NCBI RefSeq assembly: GCF_900112005.1
Contig: NZ_FOKK01000009.1
Location: forward strand, 104,456 to 168,455
Reading direction: 5' to 3'
DNA from: Algoriphagus aquimarinus
Lineage (GTDB): Bacteria; Bacteroidota; Bacteroidia; Cytophagales; Cyclobacteriaceae
DNA: 64,000 bases
Numbering within the stretch: position 1 is the stretch's first letter; every line of letters starts with the position of its first letter. A model generated the notes under the pieces. It was not told where the DNA came from. It saw only the letters and a list, made by a program, of their open reading frames with translations, and made no database searches. Positions 16,161 to 27,189 of this stretch are shown here, piece by piece. The position numbers and the translations under genes are program-made.

Positions 16161-18284
16161 TTAGTCTACAAGCTTAACTTGCATCACGTTTTCTGCATCT
16201 AGATTAAAGAACTCTCGATGAACATTGAATTCTGGTTCATCTCCTACCGGGTGTTTTGCCAAGTAAGTACCATCTTCCTGCATCACATAAGAGTTGACAT
16301 TATCCTTTAAATTATAAGCAAGGATGTTCATCAATTGCTTTTCTAGCAAGGTAGACTCGACTTTAAATAAGGCTTCAAGTCTTTTGTCAAAGCTCCTTAC
16401 CATCATATCAGCACTTCCAGCGTAAGTTCTAGTATCCCCATTATTATGGAAATAGTAAATTCTGGAATGCTCCAAGAAATCACCTACTATGGATAATACT
16501 TCAATATTTTCACTCAGACCAACTCTTCCTGGTCTGATACAGCAAATTCCCCGAACAATTAATTTGATGGTAACACCAGATTGAGAAGCACGATATAAAG
16601 CATATATCATCTCAGAATCTTCTAATGAGTTGACTTTGATGAAAATACCGCTTGGCAAACCATTTCTAGCATTTTCAGCTTCTTTTTCAATGTACTCGAT
16701 TAGCTGATTTCGCATATCACGAGGAGCAGTAATCAGGTTTTTATATTGAGATGGCATCGAGTGCCCAGTGATTACATTGAAAAATTCTGACACATCATTA
16801 GCCAAGATCTCATTGGTAGTCATCAGACCGATATCCGTGTAAAGTCTAGCGGTGTCTTCATTATAATTACCAGATCCTAAGTGAACAAATCGAGTGATTT
16901 CCCCACCATCTCGCTTCACAATTAAGAGAAGCTTGGTGTGTGTTTTCAAGTGAGAAATACCATAAATGACGAAGCAACCAGCTTTCTGAAGCTTCTTCGC
17001 TTCACGAATATTGTTCTCTTCGTCGAATCTAGCCTTGACCTCAAACAGCACCGAAACATGTTTACCATTCTCCGCTGCTTTCAATAAGGCTTTTGTAATT
17101 CTACTATCCTTGGCCAGTCTATAGATGGTCATTTTGATGGCCATTACATCAGGGTCTTCCGATGCTTTTTCCACCAGATCTAAGATCGAATCAATATTGT
17201 TATAAGGATGATGAAGTAGAATATCTTTCTCCTTCAACACTTCAAAAATATCTGACAAGCCTTCATCTTGATATGAAAGGGGCTTAACTGGATCAGGAAT
17301 TTGAGGCAATCGTTCACGGAATTTTTTATTACCCACGATCTGCCAAAGTCCTGTAAAATCTATCAGGCTTTCTCTTTTTACCAGAAATACAGAATCCATT
17401 TTCAGATTCCATCTCTCCAACAGTGAATTCATCATCCACTTACTATAACCTTCCTCTATTTCTATTCTTACTACTCTACCACTCTTTCTTTCCATCAATT
17501 TTCGCTTCACTTCTTCTAGGAAGTTAGCGTCCATATCTTCACTTTCTTCGAGTGTGAAATCACCATTTCTGGTAATCCTGAAAAGACTCATCCCTTCAAT
17601 TTCTACATTTCTGAAAAGTGAAACGATGTTTTCCCGGATCACCTCTTCAATAGGGATCAGTAAAAGAGAATCTTCTCTCTCTATTTCGAAAAAGCGGGGA
17701 ATATTAGCCGGGATCTGCACAAAACTCATCTTGCGCATATCTTGTCTATCTCCTGGACTGGTAGTCACCACTCCGAAAACCAGCAGCTTGTTCATCAGAA
17801 TCGGAAAAGTACGATACCCATCATACACCATCGGGGTAAGCATAGGGTAAATGGCTTTCACGAAATAATCATGAACCTTCTCCTGCTCTCTATCTGTGAG
17901 CTTGGAAACATTGCAAAGCACTACTCCTTGGTCTTGCAATTCAGGCATAATCACCTGAGAGAAATGAGTATGTTGATCCGCATGAAACGTGTGACTCTCA
18001 TTCATCAACTTAGCCTTGAAAGGGTCTTCTCTCAATCCTGAGTAATCGACTCGTTCCTTATCGTAATCCAGATAATTATATAGTGATCCTACGCGAATCA
18101 TAAAAAATTCGTCCAGATTGGATGCCGTTATCGCAAGAAACTTAAGTTTTTCAAAAACACTACGATGTGCCTTTTTGGACTGATCCAACACTCGTTCGTT
18201 AAACTTCAACCAACTTAAATCCCTGCTTACCAGATCACTCTGTTGTATAATCGAATCGTATTTTTCTACAACTTCCAATTTCAT
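16161..18284 (-). CDS. ppk: Polyphosphate kinase 1
   Basis: Ppk1 reversibly polymerises the terminal phosphate of ATP into inorganic polyphosphate. All four domains appear present in 707 residues. The N-terminal domain starts at DLSWLKFNERVLDQ, and SNLDEFFMIRVG follows. The two active-site histidines are H449 (KTHTKLL) and H606 (LEHSRIYYF), each offset by 14 from E. coli H435 and H592. RFVHLGSGNYNEDTARLYTD is the conserved block between them. The longer frame begins with a TTG at 18293 that lies inside a TAnnTTTG promoter element, so the ATG at 18284 is preferred. Confidence 0.96.
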   Translation of the reverse strand: MKLEVVEKYDSIIQQSDLVSRDLSWLKFNERVLDQSKKAHRSVFEKLKFLAITASNLDEFFMIRVGSLYNYLDYDKERVDYSGLREDPFKAKLMNESHTFHADQHTHFSQVIMPELQDQGVVLCNVSKLTDREQEKVHDYFVKAIYPMLTPMVYDGYRTFPILMNKLLVFGVVTTSPGDRQDMRKMSFVQIPANIPRFFEIEREDSLLLIPIEEVIRENIVSLFRNVEIEGMSLFRITRNGDFTLEESEDMDANFLEEVKRKLMERKSGRVVRIEIEEGYSKWMMNSLLERWNLKMDSVFLVKRESLIDFTGLWQIVGNKKFRERLPQIPDPVKPLSYQDEGLSDIFEVLKEKDILLHHPYNNIDSILDLVEKASEDPDVMAIKMTIYRLAKDSRITKALLKAAENGKHVSVLFEVKARFDEENNIREAKKLQKAGCFVIYGISHLKTHTKLLLIVKRDGGEITRFVHLGSGNYNEDTARLYTDIGLMTTNEILANDVSEFFNVITGHSMPSQYKNLITAPRDMRNQLIEYIEKEAENARNGLPSGIFIKVNSLEDSEMIYALYRASQSGVTIKLIVRGICCIRPGRVGLSENIEVLSIVGDFLEHSRIYYFHNNGDTRTYAGSADMMVRSFDKRLEALFKVESTLLEKQLMNILAYNLKDNVNSYVMQEDGTYLAKHPVGDEPEFNVHREFFNLDAENVMQVKLVD

Positions 18285-18290
18285 CGCATT

Positions 18291-18298
18291 CAAAGTTA
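18291..18298 (-). promoter_or_regulatory. -7 element that decides the ppk start
   Basis: TAACTTTG on the minus strand fits TAnnTTTG and contains the alternative TTG start codon. It lies only six bases before the ATG at 18284, so transcription from it would give an almost leaderless ppk message. Confidence 0.4.
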
Positions 18299-18360
18299 AT
18301 ATTCAGAAGGCAAGTTAAGTTATGCTTTCTTACTTTGGGTTTATCAATGTGTTAACAATT

Positions 18361-18387
18361 AAAAAAAGGGGCTAGAAAGCCCCTTTT
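18361..18387 (-). terminator. Terminator after gyrB
   Basis: Stem AAAAGGGGCT / AGCCCCTTTT with a four-base loop, followed on the minus strand by more T, seven bases after the gyrB stop. Confidence 0.9.
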
Positions 18388-18393
18388 GAATGA

Positions 18394-20370
<1,977 letters not shown>

Positions 20371-20518
20371 TCAAATTGGGTCTAAAAGGGTGATTTTATG
20401 TTCTTTTTAAGATGTGGCAAGATAGGTAAAAAAAGTGACTTTTCACAGGCTTTCGCTATACACAGTTACACAAAAACCCATTTGAAATACAACCTTGCAA
20501 AACTTTGCCTCTAGGCTG

Positions 20519-20890
20519 TTAATATTGGTTTGAACCCAACATAACTAACGTACAACCATGCATTGCCTCAATACCTGCCGCCTTTGCTCTCTGAAAAAAT
20601 ATTGGATTTTCTGTCCCAGGATTGAAAATAATCCTTTTTGGGGTCAGGCTGATTAAATAATCAAGCCATTCTTCCTGATTTGCTGTGCCAATATAGAGCG
20701 TTATGGTATGGATGTTTTCTAATGCAGGCTTTGTGCGTAGATCAAGAATTTTCTCTCCAAAAACCTCACCTGATTTGATTCCAATTGGGATAAAAGGAAC
20801 ACCAGCGTTGGCCAATCTACTGGCTGCAAAATATGCATACCTAGACGGATTAGTTGTTGCGCCTACTACTAAAGTAAGCTTCTCAGACAT
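20519..20890 (-). CDS. CoA-binding (Rossmann) domain protein
   Basis: A 123-residue single-domain protein of the CoA-binding family: TLVVGATTNPSRYAYFAASRL at the start is the nucleotide-binding segment, followed by FIPIGIK, EVFGEKILDL and a C-terminal ALENIHTITLYIG to GCTLVML block. Function of these stand-alone domains is unknown. The frame runs 27 codons further upstream into the preceding gene, but the ATG at 20890 begins right at the conserved MSEKLTLVVGA and leaves a four-base gap to the GNAT gene. It is the last gene of the PlsC/GNAT operon. Confidence 0.82.
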   Translation of the reverse strand: MSEKLTLVVGATTNPSRYAYFAASRLANAGVPFIPIGIKSGEVFGEKILDLRTKPALENIHTITLYIGTANQEEWLDYLISLTPKRIIFNPGTENPIFFQRAKAAGIEAMHGCTLVMLGSNQY

Positions 20891-20894
20891 CTTA

Positions 20895-21854
20895 CTACCT
20901 ACTTCCATAGATTTTATCTCGCTCAAATGTATCCATATGTCTATGCTTTTTGGTTTCGTAAATATCCGCAAGCGTGATCAATATCCCAGTTTCCTCAACC
21001 TCTCCAAATTCATCATTCAGCGCTGTGCCGAAAGTCATCATAGTAGGCGATAAATTCATGTAGGTATTGATCAGTGGTGGAATATTTTCACCATATGTCC
21101 TAATACGTCCATTCAGTAGCTTATACCCTTCTTTGTATTCTAATCCTTCAAAAGGATTTCCAGCTTTAGGCAAATCTGTTTCATAGCCTAACATTAGATC
21201 CTCCTTAGGCTTCACCAATCCATCCTTGTCCGGAAAATAGTAATTCATAAACATCAACAACAGGTCTCTCCCTTCACGACTGAAGTGCGGATACATGGTG
21301 ACTTTACCAAATAAATACTTGACATCTGGGTTCATTAAAACAACTGCTCCCAATCCATCCCATAGGTTGTCAAGACTAAAAATACCTTTTCTATTATCAA
21401 ATGCAGGCTGGTACTTAGGCTGAACAAATGATCTGCCTAGCTCAATAGTATAAGGGATATAATCCTTAACAAACCGCTCTGTAAAGTCAAACAAATGGGT
21501 GGTAGAAAGATTTAAGCTACCATCTGCCTTTACTGAATTCTTACAATTGATTAACCTGTAGCCTGCCACAATCTCCTCATCCTCAGGATTCCAAGTAACT
21601 AATTGCTCATAGCAATTTTCACAGATATCATTTTCATCCAAATCAAGTTCTAGACCTGTTCCACCTCCTGCAGCTCTGAAAGTTAACTCCCGGAGTCTAC
21701 CTATCTCACGAACCACATTCGGAGCATTATGAAAGTTAACCAAGTAGACTAGGTTGTCTCCATTGTTTGTATATCGTAAAAAACGCTCCGGAATCAACTC
21801 AGCCTTTAGTAGCTCTTTGTCAATTGCCGGAATTATTGCTGCTTCTTTATTCAT
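20895..21854 (-). CDS. GNAT-family lipid N-acyltransferase (GlsB/OlsB-like, hemolysin-like)
   Basis: A 319-residue protein of the hemolysin-like GNAT family. Characterised relatives N-acylate glycine (Bacteroides GlsB) or ornithine (OlsB) with a 3-hydroxyacyl group to make lyso-amino-lipids. Visible: LRELTFRAAGGGTGLELD near residue 55, EEIVAGYRLI, a YTIELGRSFVQPKYQ block, and LDNLWDGLGAVVLMNPDVKYLFG. Its ATG overlaps the stop of the PlsC-like gene by four bases. That pairing is what is expected of a two-step amino-lipid pathway, so I infer glycine- or ornithine-lipid synthesis; the amino acid is not determinable here. Confidence 0.8.
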   Translation of the reverse strand: MNKEAAIIPAIDKELLKAELIPERFLRYTNNGDNLVYLVNFHNAPNVVREIGRLRELTFRAAGGGTGLELDLDENDICENCYEQLVTWNPEDEEIVAGYRLINCKNSVKADGSLNLSTTHLFDFTERFVKDYIPYTIELGRSFVQPKYQPAFDNRKGIFSLDNLWDGLGAVVLMNPDVKYLFGKVTMYPHFSREGRDLLLMFMNYYFPDKDGLVKPKEDLMLGYETDLPKAGNPFEGLEYKEGYKLLNGRIRTYGENIPPLINTYMNLSPTMMTFGTALNDEFGEVEETGILITLADIYETKKHRHMDTFERDKIYGSR

Positions 21855-22669
21855 TCTTTTTTACCAAGTTCGTAAACTACATCCTTCAAATGATCTGCCC
21901 ATTGTCCATCTGTTTTAGAGGAATTGAGGCTTTGATAGGAAATTTGTTCACCTACAGTGATCACCACTTTTTGCCCTTGCTGCTTGTATAATTCATCAGC
22001 GAGGTAAAACATTTCGATATTAGCCTTGATGCCAATCTTCTTTCTCCAATAAGCCAAATTGTAAAAAAATTTGGAATTTTTACCTCCTATAAAACAAGGT
22101 AAGATATCTTTCTTGTATTTCTTCGCTTTGCTTACAAAGCTCTTTTTCCATTGCAAATCACGAATTCCTGATTCATCTTTCCTTGAAACAAGACCTGCAG
22201 GGAATATTAAAACTGCATATGACTCAGAATAAGCTGATTCAATAGCAGCCAAGGTATCCCCTGAGTTCTTACCATGTTTATTGATAGGAACAAATAAGGT
22301 ATTGAAATTCTTGAAAGCCATTAATAGGTCATTCACCAAAAACCTTACATCTGCCCTTACCTCTCCTATTGCCTGAATTAATGCAATTCCATCAATTCCT
22401 CCAAGTGGATGATTCGCTGCAATGATAATCCCACCTGTCTTAGGAATATTTTCTTTTCCTTTCAGCTCCACCTCTATATTCAATTCTCTCATCAAACCCT
22501 TTGCATAATCAATCCCATGCAAATGATCAACTCTGTCTAGGACATCATTCATCCAAGCTTCGTGAGTTACCCGCTTAATATAGTTGAGCATAAAGCCAGG
22601 CATCCATTTCAAAAGCGCAGGATTTTTGGAATCAATGGCTTTTTCTATATCGATAAATTTCTTGGACAT
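21851..22669 (-). CDS. PlsC-type O-acyltransferase (GlsA/OlsA-like)
   Basis: A 272-residue lysophospholipid acyltransferase-family protein. The catalytic block is ANHPLGGIDGIAL, where H87 and D93 are separated by five rather than the usual four residues, followed by the second block FVPINKHG and FPAGLVSRK. This spacing occurs, as I recall, in the Bacteroidota acyltransferases that acylate the hydroxyl of lyso-glycine lipids. It is first in the three-gene operon with the GNAT and CoA-binding genes. A role in general phosphatidic acid synthesis is the alternative. Confidence 0.8.
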   Translation of the reverse strand: MSKKFIDIEKAIDSKNPALLKWMPGFMLNYIKRVTHEAWMNDVLDRVDHLHGIDYAKGLMRELNIEVELKGKENIPKTGGIIIAANHPLGGIDGIALIQAIGEVRADVRFLVNDLLMAFKNFNTLFVPINKHGKNSGDTLAAIESAYSESYAVLIFPAGLVSRKDESGIRDLQWKKSFVSKAKKYKKDILPCFIGGKNSKFFYNLAYWRKKIGIKANIEMFYLADELYKQQGQKVVITVGEQISYQSLNSSKTDGQWADHLKDVVYELGKKE

Positions 22670-22997
22670 TTATACTCTTTGGTGATTGTAAGTTGGTTGA
22701 AAACAGAAGAAATAGTTCTTTTTCAAATTCAAAATAAACCTAAAAGTACAAAAAAACAGATTTAACAGTAAGATTAAGCTATACGTATTGAAGTACTACC
22801 CTGAGTACCAATCAACTTAATTTGCATAACGGTAGTTTGACCTTAAGCTAAGTTGTTCATTTCTACTTTTCAACCCAAGTTTTGACTTCTAGATTAAATA
22901 TGGTTCATCCTATGAAGTTGTAAAACCGATTCTAAGGGCTACACCCAACCTCCCTCCAATTAATTCCCTATTTTTGCTTTCTGAAAAACGACACCCT
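22670..22997. other. Divergent intergenic region
   Basis: About 330 AT-rich bases between divergent start codons. Apart from a TAnnTTTG at 22969-22976 for the rightward gene I see no hairpin, repeat or small gene. Confidence 0.5.
22969..22976 (+). promoter_or_regulatory. -7 promoter element for the methyltransferase/aminotransferase pair
   Basis: TATTTTTG fits TAnnTTTG, 21 bases before the chosen ATG at 22998. It overlaps the alternative TTG start at 22974, which argues against that longer start. Confidence 0.5.
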
Positions 22998-23894
22998 ATG
23001 AGCGAATCCATCTTATCACTTTGTCCTGGCCCTTGGAATGACTACGAACTCATTGACACTGGAGGATTTGAGAAACTAGAGAGGTTTGGACAATTCATTT
23101 TAAGCCGACCAGAACCTCAGGCGATTTGGGATAAAACTCTTCCTGAAAGTGAGTGGAGAAATCTGGCTCATGCGCATTTTGCTAAAGAAAAAAGCAATCC
23201 TGAAAAGGGAAATTGGGAGCAATTGAAAAAAATGCCGCATAACTGGGCCATTGAATATTCTAATCCTGATGGATTGAATCTGAAACTCAACCTAGCCCAA
23301 ACTTCCTTTAAGCATATCGGTCTTTTCCCTGAGCAAGCCGTGAACTGGGACTATTTATACAGAACCATCAAGCGCTCACCGGTAGCAAAACCTAAAGTTC
23401 TTAATCTTTTTGCCTATACAGGCGCTTCAAGTGTGGCTGCCAAAGCTGCAGGAGCTGATGTCACACACCTAGATTCGGTAAAGCAAGTAGTCACTTGGTC
23501 AAGACACAACATGGAGTCCTCTGGTCAAACGGACATCCGTTGGATGGTGGATGATGCGATGAAATTCATCAAAAGAGAAGCCCGTCGTGGAAATAAGTAC
23601 AATGGAATCATTTTAGACCCTCCTGCCTATGGTCGCGGACCAGATGGGGAAAAGTGGGTGCTCGAAGAGCAAATCAATGAAATGCTGAAAGTCTGTGCTG
23701 AGATTCTTGACCCGAAAGATCATTTCCTCCTGCTCAACATGTATTCCCTGAGTTTCTCTTCTTTGATCGCAGCGAACTTGATCAATACTACGTTCAAAAA
23801 TGTACAGAACGCAGAGCATGGCGAACTTTACCTACAAGACAATCAAAACAAAAAATTACCGCTGGGGATCTTCTTCAGATTTTCAAGCTTTTGA
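22998..23894 (+). CDS. Class I SAM-dependent methyltransferase, RlmI-like
   Basis: A 298-residue methyltransferase of the COG1092 type related to 23S rRNA cytosine-C5 methyltransferases, but without an N-terminal PUA domain. Motif I is LNLFAYTGASSVAAKAAGAD, followed by the acidic HLDSVKQVV, and motif IV is ILDPPAYGRG; the next strand is FLLLNMYSLS, with no cysteine of the RlmI kind obvious there. Target is probably RNA but unproven. ATG at 22998 is preferred over an upstream TTG that lies in the promoter element. The aminotransferase gene follows after 14 bases. Confidence 0.83.
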   Translation: MSESILSLCPGPWNDYELIDTGGFEKLERFGQFILSRPEPQAIWDKTLPESEWRNLAHAHFAKEKSNPEKGNWEQLKKMPHNWAIEYSNPDGLNLKLNLAQTSFKHIGLFPEQAVNWDYLYRTIKRSPVAKPKVLNLFAYTGASSVAAKAAGADVTHLDSVKQVVTWSRHNMESSGQTDIRWMVDDAMKFIKREARRGNKYNGIILDPPAYGRGPDGEKWVLEEQINEMLKVCAEILDPKDHFLLLNMYSLSFSSLIAANLINTTFKNVQNAEHGELYLQDNQNKKLPLGIFFRFSSF

Positions 23895-23908
23895 TTTAAA
23901 CACCAATC

Positions 23909-25099
23909 ATGAATAACCGTCAGCTTTTCTTACAACACTTAGCTCAAACAACAGATTTCCCTTTGATGATCGAAGTGGAAAAAGCGGAAGGGGTATATCT
24001 GTACGGCTCCAAAGGAGAAAAGTACATCGACTTAATCTCAGGAATTGGCGTAAGCAATGTGGGTCATCGCCATCCAAAAGTTCTGGAAGCGATCCATGGG
24101 CAACTGGATAAATACCTGCACCTTATGGTGTATGGCGAATATGTGCAAAGTCCTCAGTCACATTTAGCTAAAGCACTTTGCGACACCTTACCAGAGAAAT
24201 TAGACAATGTCTATTTAGTCAACAGCGGAAGTGAAGCTATTGAAGGCGCATTAAAACTCGCCAAGCGATACACTGGCAAACCTAATTTGATTTCCTGTGT
24301 AAATGCGTATCATGGCAGTTCGCACGGATCGCTAAGCGTGGGTGGAAATGAGATTTTCAAACAAGCCTACCGACCTTTGCTTCCTGGAGTTAGCCACATT
24401 AATTATGGGGAAATCTCAGATTTAGAAAGCATTGATTCCAATACTGCTGCAGTACTTGTGGAAACCGTCCAAGGCGAGGCAGGAATTCGAGTTGCCACAA
24501 AGGAATATTTTCAAGCCTTGCGTACCCGATGTGATGAAACAGGTACTTTATTGATTTTGGACGAAGTTCAATGTGGCTTTGGTCGAACTGGTAAATTCTG
24601 GGCTTTCGAACATTTCGGGATCATTCCTGATATTGTTGTTTGCGCCAAAGGAATGGGTGGCGGAATGCCAATCGGAGCTTTTGTAGCCAATAAGGAGGTA
24701 ATGGGTGTTTTCAAAAACAATCCAATCCTAGGTCACATCACTACTTTTGGTGGGCACCCCGTTAGTTCGGCAGCGTCACTTGCTACGATACAAATTCTTC
24801 TAGAGGAAAAACTGATTGAGTCAGTTGAAGAGAAAGCTAATTTGATAAAGACACTTCTGGTGCATACAAAGATCAAAAGCATCAGAAATAAAGGATTGCT
24901 GATGGCTGTTGAGTTTGATTCTTTTGATACGCTTAAGCCTATCATTGATCGAGCAATAGAATTGGGAGTGATTACAGACTGGTTCCTTTTCTGTGATGAT
25001 GCCATGCGAATCGCTCCTCCTTTGACCATCACTTCAGCTGAGATTCATGAAGCTTGTGCTATTATTTTGCAGGCGATAGAGGAGGTATTTCCTACTTAA
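23909..25099 (+). CDS. Class III PLP-dependent aminotransferase
   Basis: A 396-residue aminotransferase of the acetylornithine/4-aminobutyrate group. Hallmarks: YLVNSGSEAIEGALKLAKRYTG, NAYHGSSHGSLS, ILDEVQCGFGRTGKFWAFE and the Schiff-base lysine K247 in VVCAKGMGGGMPIGAF, then TTFGGHPVSSAAS. The natural substrate cannot be read off; acetylornithine, ornithine, GABA or lysine-type donors are all used in this class and no arginine-biosynthesis genes surround it. It lies 14 bases after the methyltransferase and is probably co-transcribed. Confidence 0.88.
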   Translation: MNNRQLFLQHLAQTTDFPLMIEVEKAEGVYLYGSKGEKYIDLISGIGVSNVGHRHPKVLEAIHGQLDKYLHLMVYGEYVQSPQSHLAKALCDTLPEKLDNVYLVNSGSEAIEGALKLAKRYTGKPNLISCVNAYHGSSHGSLSVGGNEIFKQAYRPLLPGVSHINYGEISDLESIDSNTAAVLVETVQGEAGIRVATKEYFQALRTRCDETGTLLILDEVQCGFGRTGKFWAFEHFGIIPDIVVCAKGMGGGMPIGAFVANKEVMGVFKNNPILGHITTFGGHPVSSAASLATIQILLEEKLIESVEEKANLIKTLLVHTKIKSIRNKGLLMAVEFDSFDTLKPIIDRAIELGVITDWFLFCDDAMRIAPPLTITSAEIHEACAIILQAIEEVFPT

Positions 25100-25259
25100 G
25101 CCTCTCATTTTTCCCCAAGTAAAATATTCTGTATGCCGCTAAGGGCTGAGCAAATGCTAGAGAATAAGAGCAAAAACGCCCTTAATTATTCCTGCTCCAG
25201 TACGTAGAGTTAGCTATTAGGACCTTGTTAAATTCAAAGTCTTAATAGCTGAAATCCAT

Positions 25260-26795
25260 CTACTTATTTGTCATCACTTTATAGGTTGGGTCTTCCATAA
25301 TATTTACATCTATTACCGATTCGGCATTTTTTAGCAATAGCCTACAATCTTGGCTTAAATGTCTTAGATGTACCTTTTTCCCCTGTTTTAGATATTTTTC
25401 AGTGATTTTGTGAAGCGCGTCAATAGCAGACATATCTACTACTTTGCTTTCTCTGAGGTCAATAATTACTTCATCAGGATCTTGCTCCACATCAAATTTC
25501 TCTATAAATGCGGTAGTAGAACCAAAGAAAAGCGGGCCGTAAATCTCATAATGCTTAGCTCCATTTTCATCTACATATTTTCGAGCACGTATTCGTTTGG
25601 CACTTTCCCAAGCAAATACTAATGCTGAAATAACCACTCCTATCAATACTGCTAAGGCTAAATTGTGTAAAACCACCGTGATCACCGCTACGAGGATTCC
25701 TACAAAAATATCGTGTCGAGGCATTTTATTAATGATCCTAAAACTTACCCACTCAAAAGTCCCTATAGCCACCATCATCATCACACCAACTAAGGCAGCC
25801 ATCGGGATTTGTTCTATGACAGGACCAGCAACCAGAATAACGCCTAGAATAGCAGTCGCTCCTACGATTGCAGAAAGTCTAGATCTCCCTCCTGCACCTA
25901 TATTGACCAAAGTTTGCGCTACCATGGCACATCCGCCCATACCACCAAAAAAACCATTTGTGATATTGGCAATACCTTGAGCAGCAGCTTCCCTGTTCGA
26001 CTGACCTTTCGTATTGGTTATTTCATCCACCATATTCAGAGTTAGCAAACTTTCAATCAAGCCAACCCCAGCCATTACAAGAGAATAGGGGAAAATGATT
26101 TTTAAAGCTTCCAGACTAAATGGAATTTCTGGAATACGAAATGAAGGTAATGCACCTCCTACAGAAGCAATATTTATAACTTTCTTAGTATCTATATCGA
26201 GAAAATAAACTATTCCAAAAACAACTAATATAGCGACCAATGAAGCTGGAACAGCTTTGGTGAACTTTGGCAATACATACACAATAGCGATGGTGAGCAA
26301 AGTCAACCCTACCATCAGGTAAAGCGCTGGGCCTTGCATCCAGGTAGAAACACCACCCTCAAAGATTTTAAATTGCTCGATTTGAGCCATAAAAATGATA
26401 ACAGCAAGACCATTTAGAAACCCGTACATGACAGGTTGTGGTATTAAGCGAACAAATTTCCCTAGTTTGAATAGACCGACCAGCAATTGTAAGATTCCAG
26501 CCAATACAACTGCACCCAAAAGATAATCTACCCCGTGCGAAGCGGCTAGCGCAATAAGCACGACAACTGTAGCGCCTGCACCACCTGAAACCATACCTGG
26601 TCTTCCTCCTAAAATAGCAGTAACTATACCCATTAAAAACGCTGCGTAAAGTCCTGTTAAGGGAGGGAGACCAGCTAGTATAGCAAAGGATAAGGATTCC
26701 GGTATCATGGTCATTGAGACCGCAAGCCCTGCTAGAATTTCATTCTTATAATTTACTTGTTGTTTAAAATCAAAAAGGTTAATGATTTTCTGCAT
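25260..26795 (-). CDS. SulP family anion transporter with STAS domain
   Basis: A 511-residue inner-membrane transporter of the SLC26/SulP family (sulfate, bicarbonate or other anions). The membrane domain carries the SLSFAILAGLPPLTGLYAAF signature at residues about 34-53 and GRPGMVSGGAGATVVVLIAL. The cytoplasmic STAS domain covers the last 110 residues, with a DLRESKVVDMSAIDALHKI motif. Length is normal. Substrate is unknown. A good promoter lies 165 bases upstream, implying an unusually long leader for this window. Confidence 0.92.
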   Translation of the reverse strand: MQKIINLFDFKQQVNYKNEILAGLAVSMTMIPESLSFAILAGLPPLTGLYAAFLMGIVTAILGGRPGMVSGGAGATVVVLIALAASHGVDYLLGAVVLAGILQLLVGLFKLGKFVRLIPQPVMYGFLNGLAVIIFMAQIEQFKIFEGGVSTWMQGPALYLMVGLTLLTIAIVYVLPKFTKAVPASLVAILVVFGIVYFLDIDTKKVINIASVGGALPSFRIPEIPFSLEALKIIFPYSLVMAGVGLIESLLTLNMVDEITNTKGQSNREAAAQGIANITNGFFGGMGGCAMVAQTLVNIGAGGRSRLSAIVGATAILGVILVAGPVIEQIPMAALVGVMMMVAIGTFEWVSFRIINKMPRHDIFVGILVAVITVVLHNLALAVLIGVVISALVFAWESAKRIRARKYVDENGAKHYEIYGPLFFGSTTAFIEKFDVEQDPDEVIIDLRESKVVDMSAIDALHKITEKYLKQGKKVHLRHLSQDCRLLLKNAESVIDVNIMEDPTYKVMTNK

Positions 26796-27189
26796 GGGTG
26801 TAGAATCTGAGATATATAATTGAAATAGGTACCGATAGAAAAAACTTTCGGTAAGAGAAAGTTGCCAATAAATAACAATTGGAAAAAATGCGTATTAGCC
26901 TATACTTAAGGCGGTGTGATTGGGGAAGATGCGTAGGGTGTTCTGTTCATTAGGTGCTGCAAATGTAGCGTTTCACTGGTAGTCAGGCAAATTAAACTTC
27001 AAAAAACACCTCCCAGCCTATCAGAGAAGTATTTCGAGGCTATTCCCTGACTTTGTTTAAAGTGCTTTACTCACTAAAAATAGAAACTACTTATCTATTA
27101 AAAGCAGATGCTAGCTACTACTAAAATATAAGTCGCGCATACTATTTTGATTCATACCTTCAAGATTAGCCTTCTCAGTCAAACAATCT
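26796..27189. other. Intergenic region with sulP leader
   Basis: About 390 bases. It holds the sulP promoter at 26960-26991, a possible leader hairpin (ACCGATAG / CTTTCGGT with one mismatch) at about 26831-26852, and nothing recognisable in 26992-27189. Confidence 0.5.
26960..26991 (-). promoter_or_regulatory. Complete Bacteroidota-type promoter for the SulP gene
   Basis: On the minus strand TTTG is followed after 20 bases by TACATTTG, matching the -33 TTTG and -7 TAnnTTTG consensus. The start codon is 165 bases downstream. Confidence 0.65.

Noticed and set aside
16161-18293. Frameshift or insertion suspected in ppk because of its length
   Set aside because: Active-site histidines are both offset by exactly 14 residues from the E. 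coli positions, so the gene is intact.
22974-22997. Upstream TTG start for the RlmI-like methyltransferase
   Set aside because: The TTG is part of a TAnnTTTG promoter element, and the extra residues are not family-like; ATG 22998 is better.
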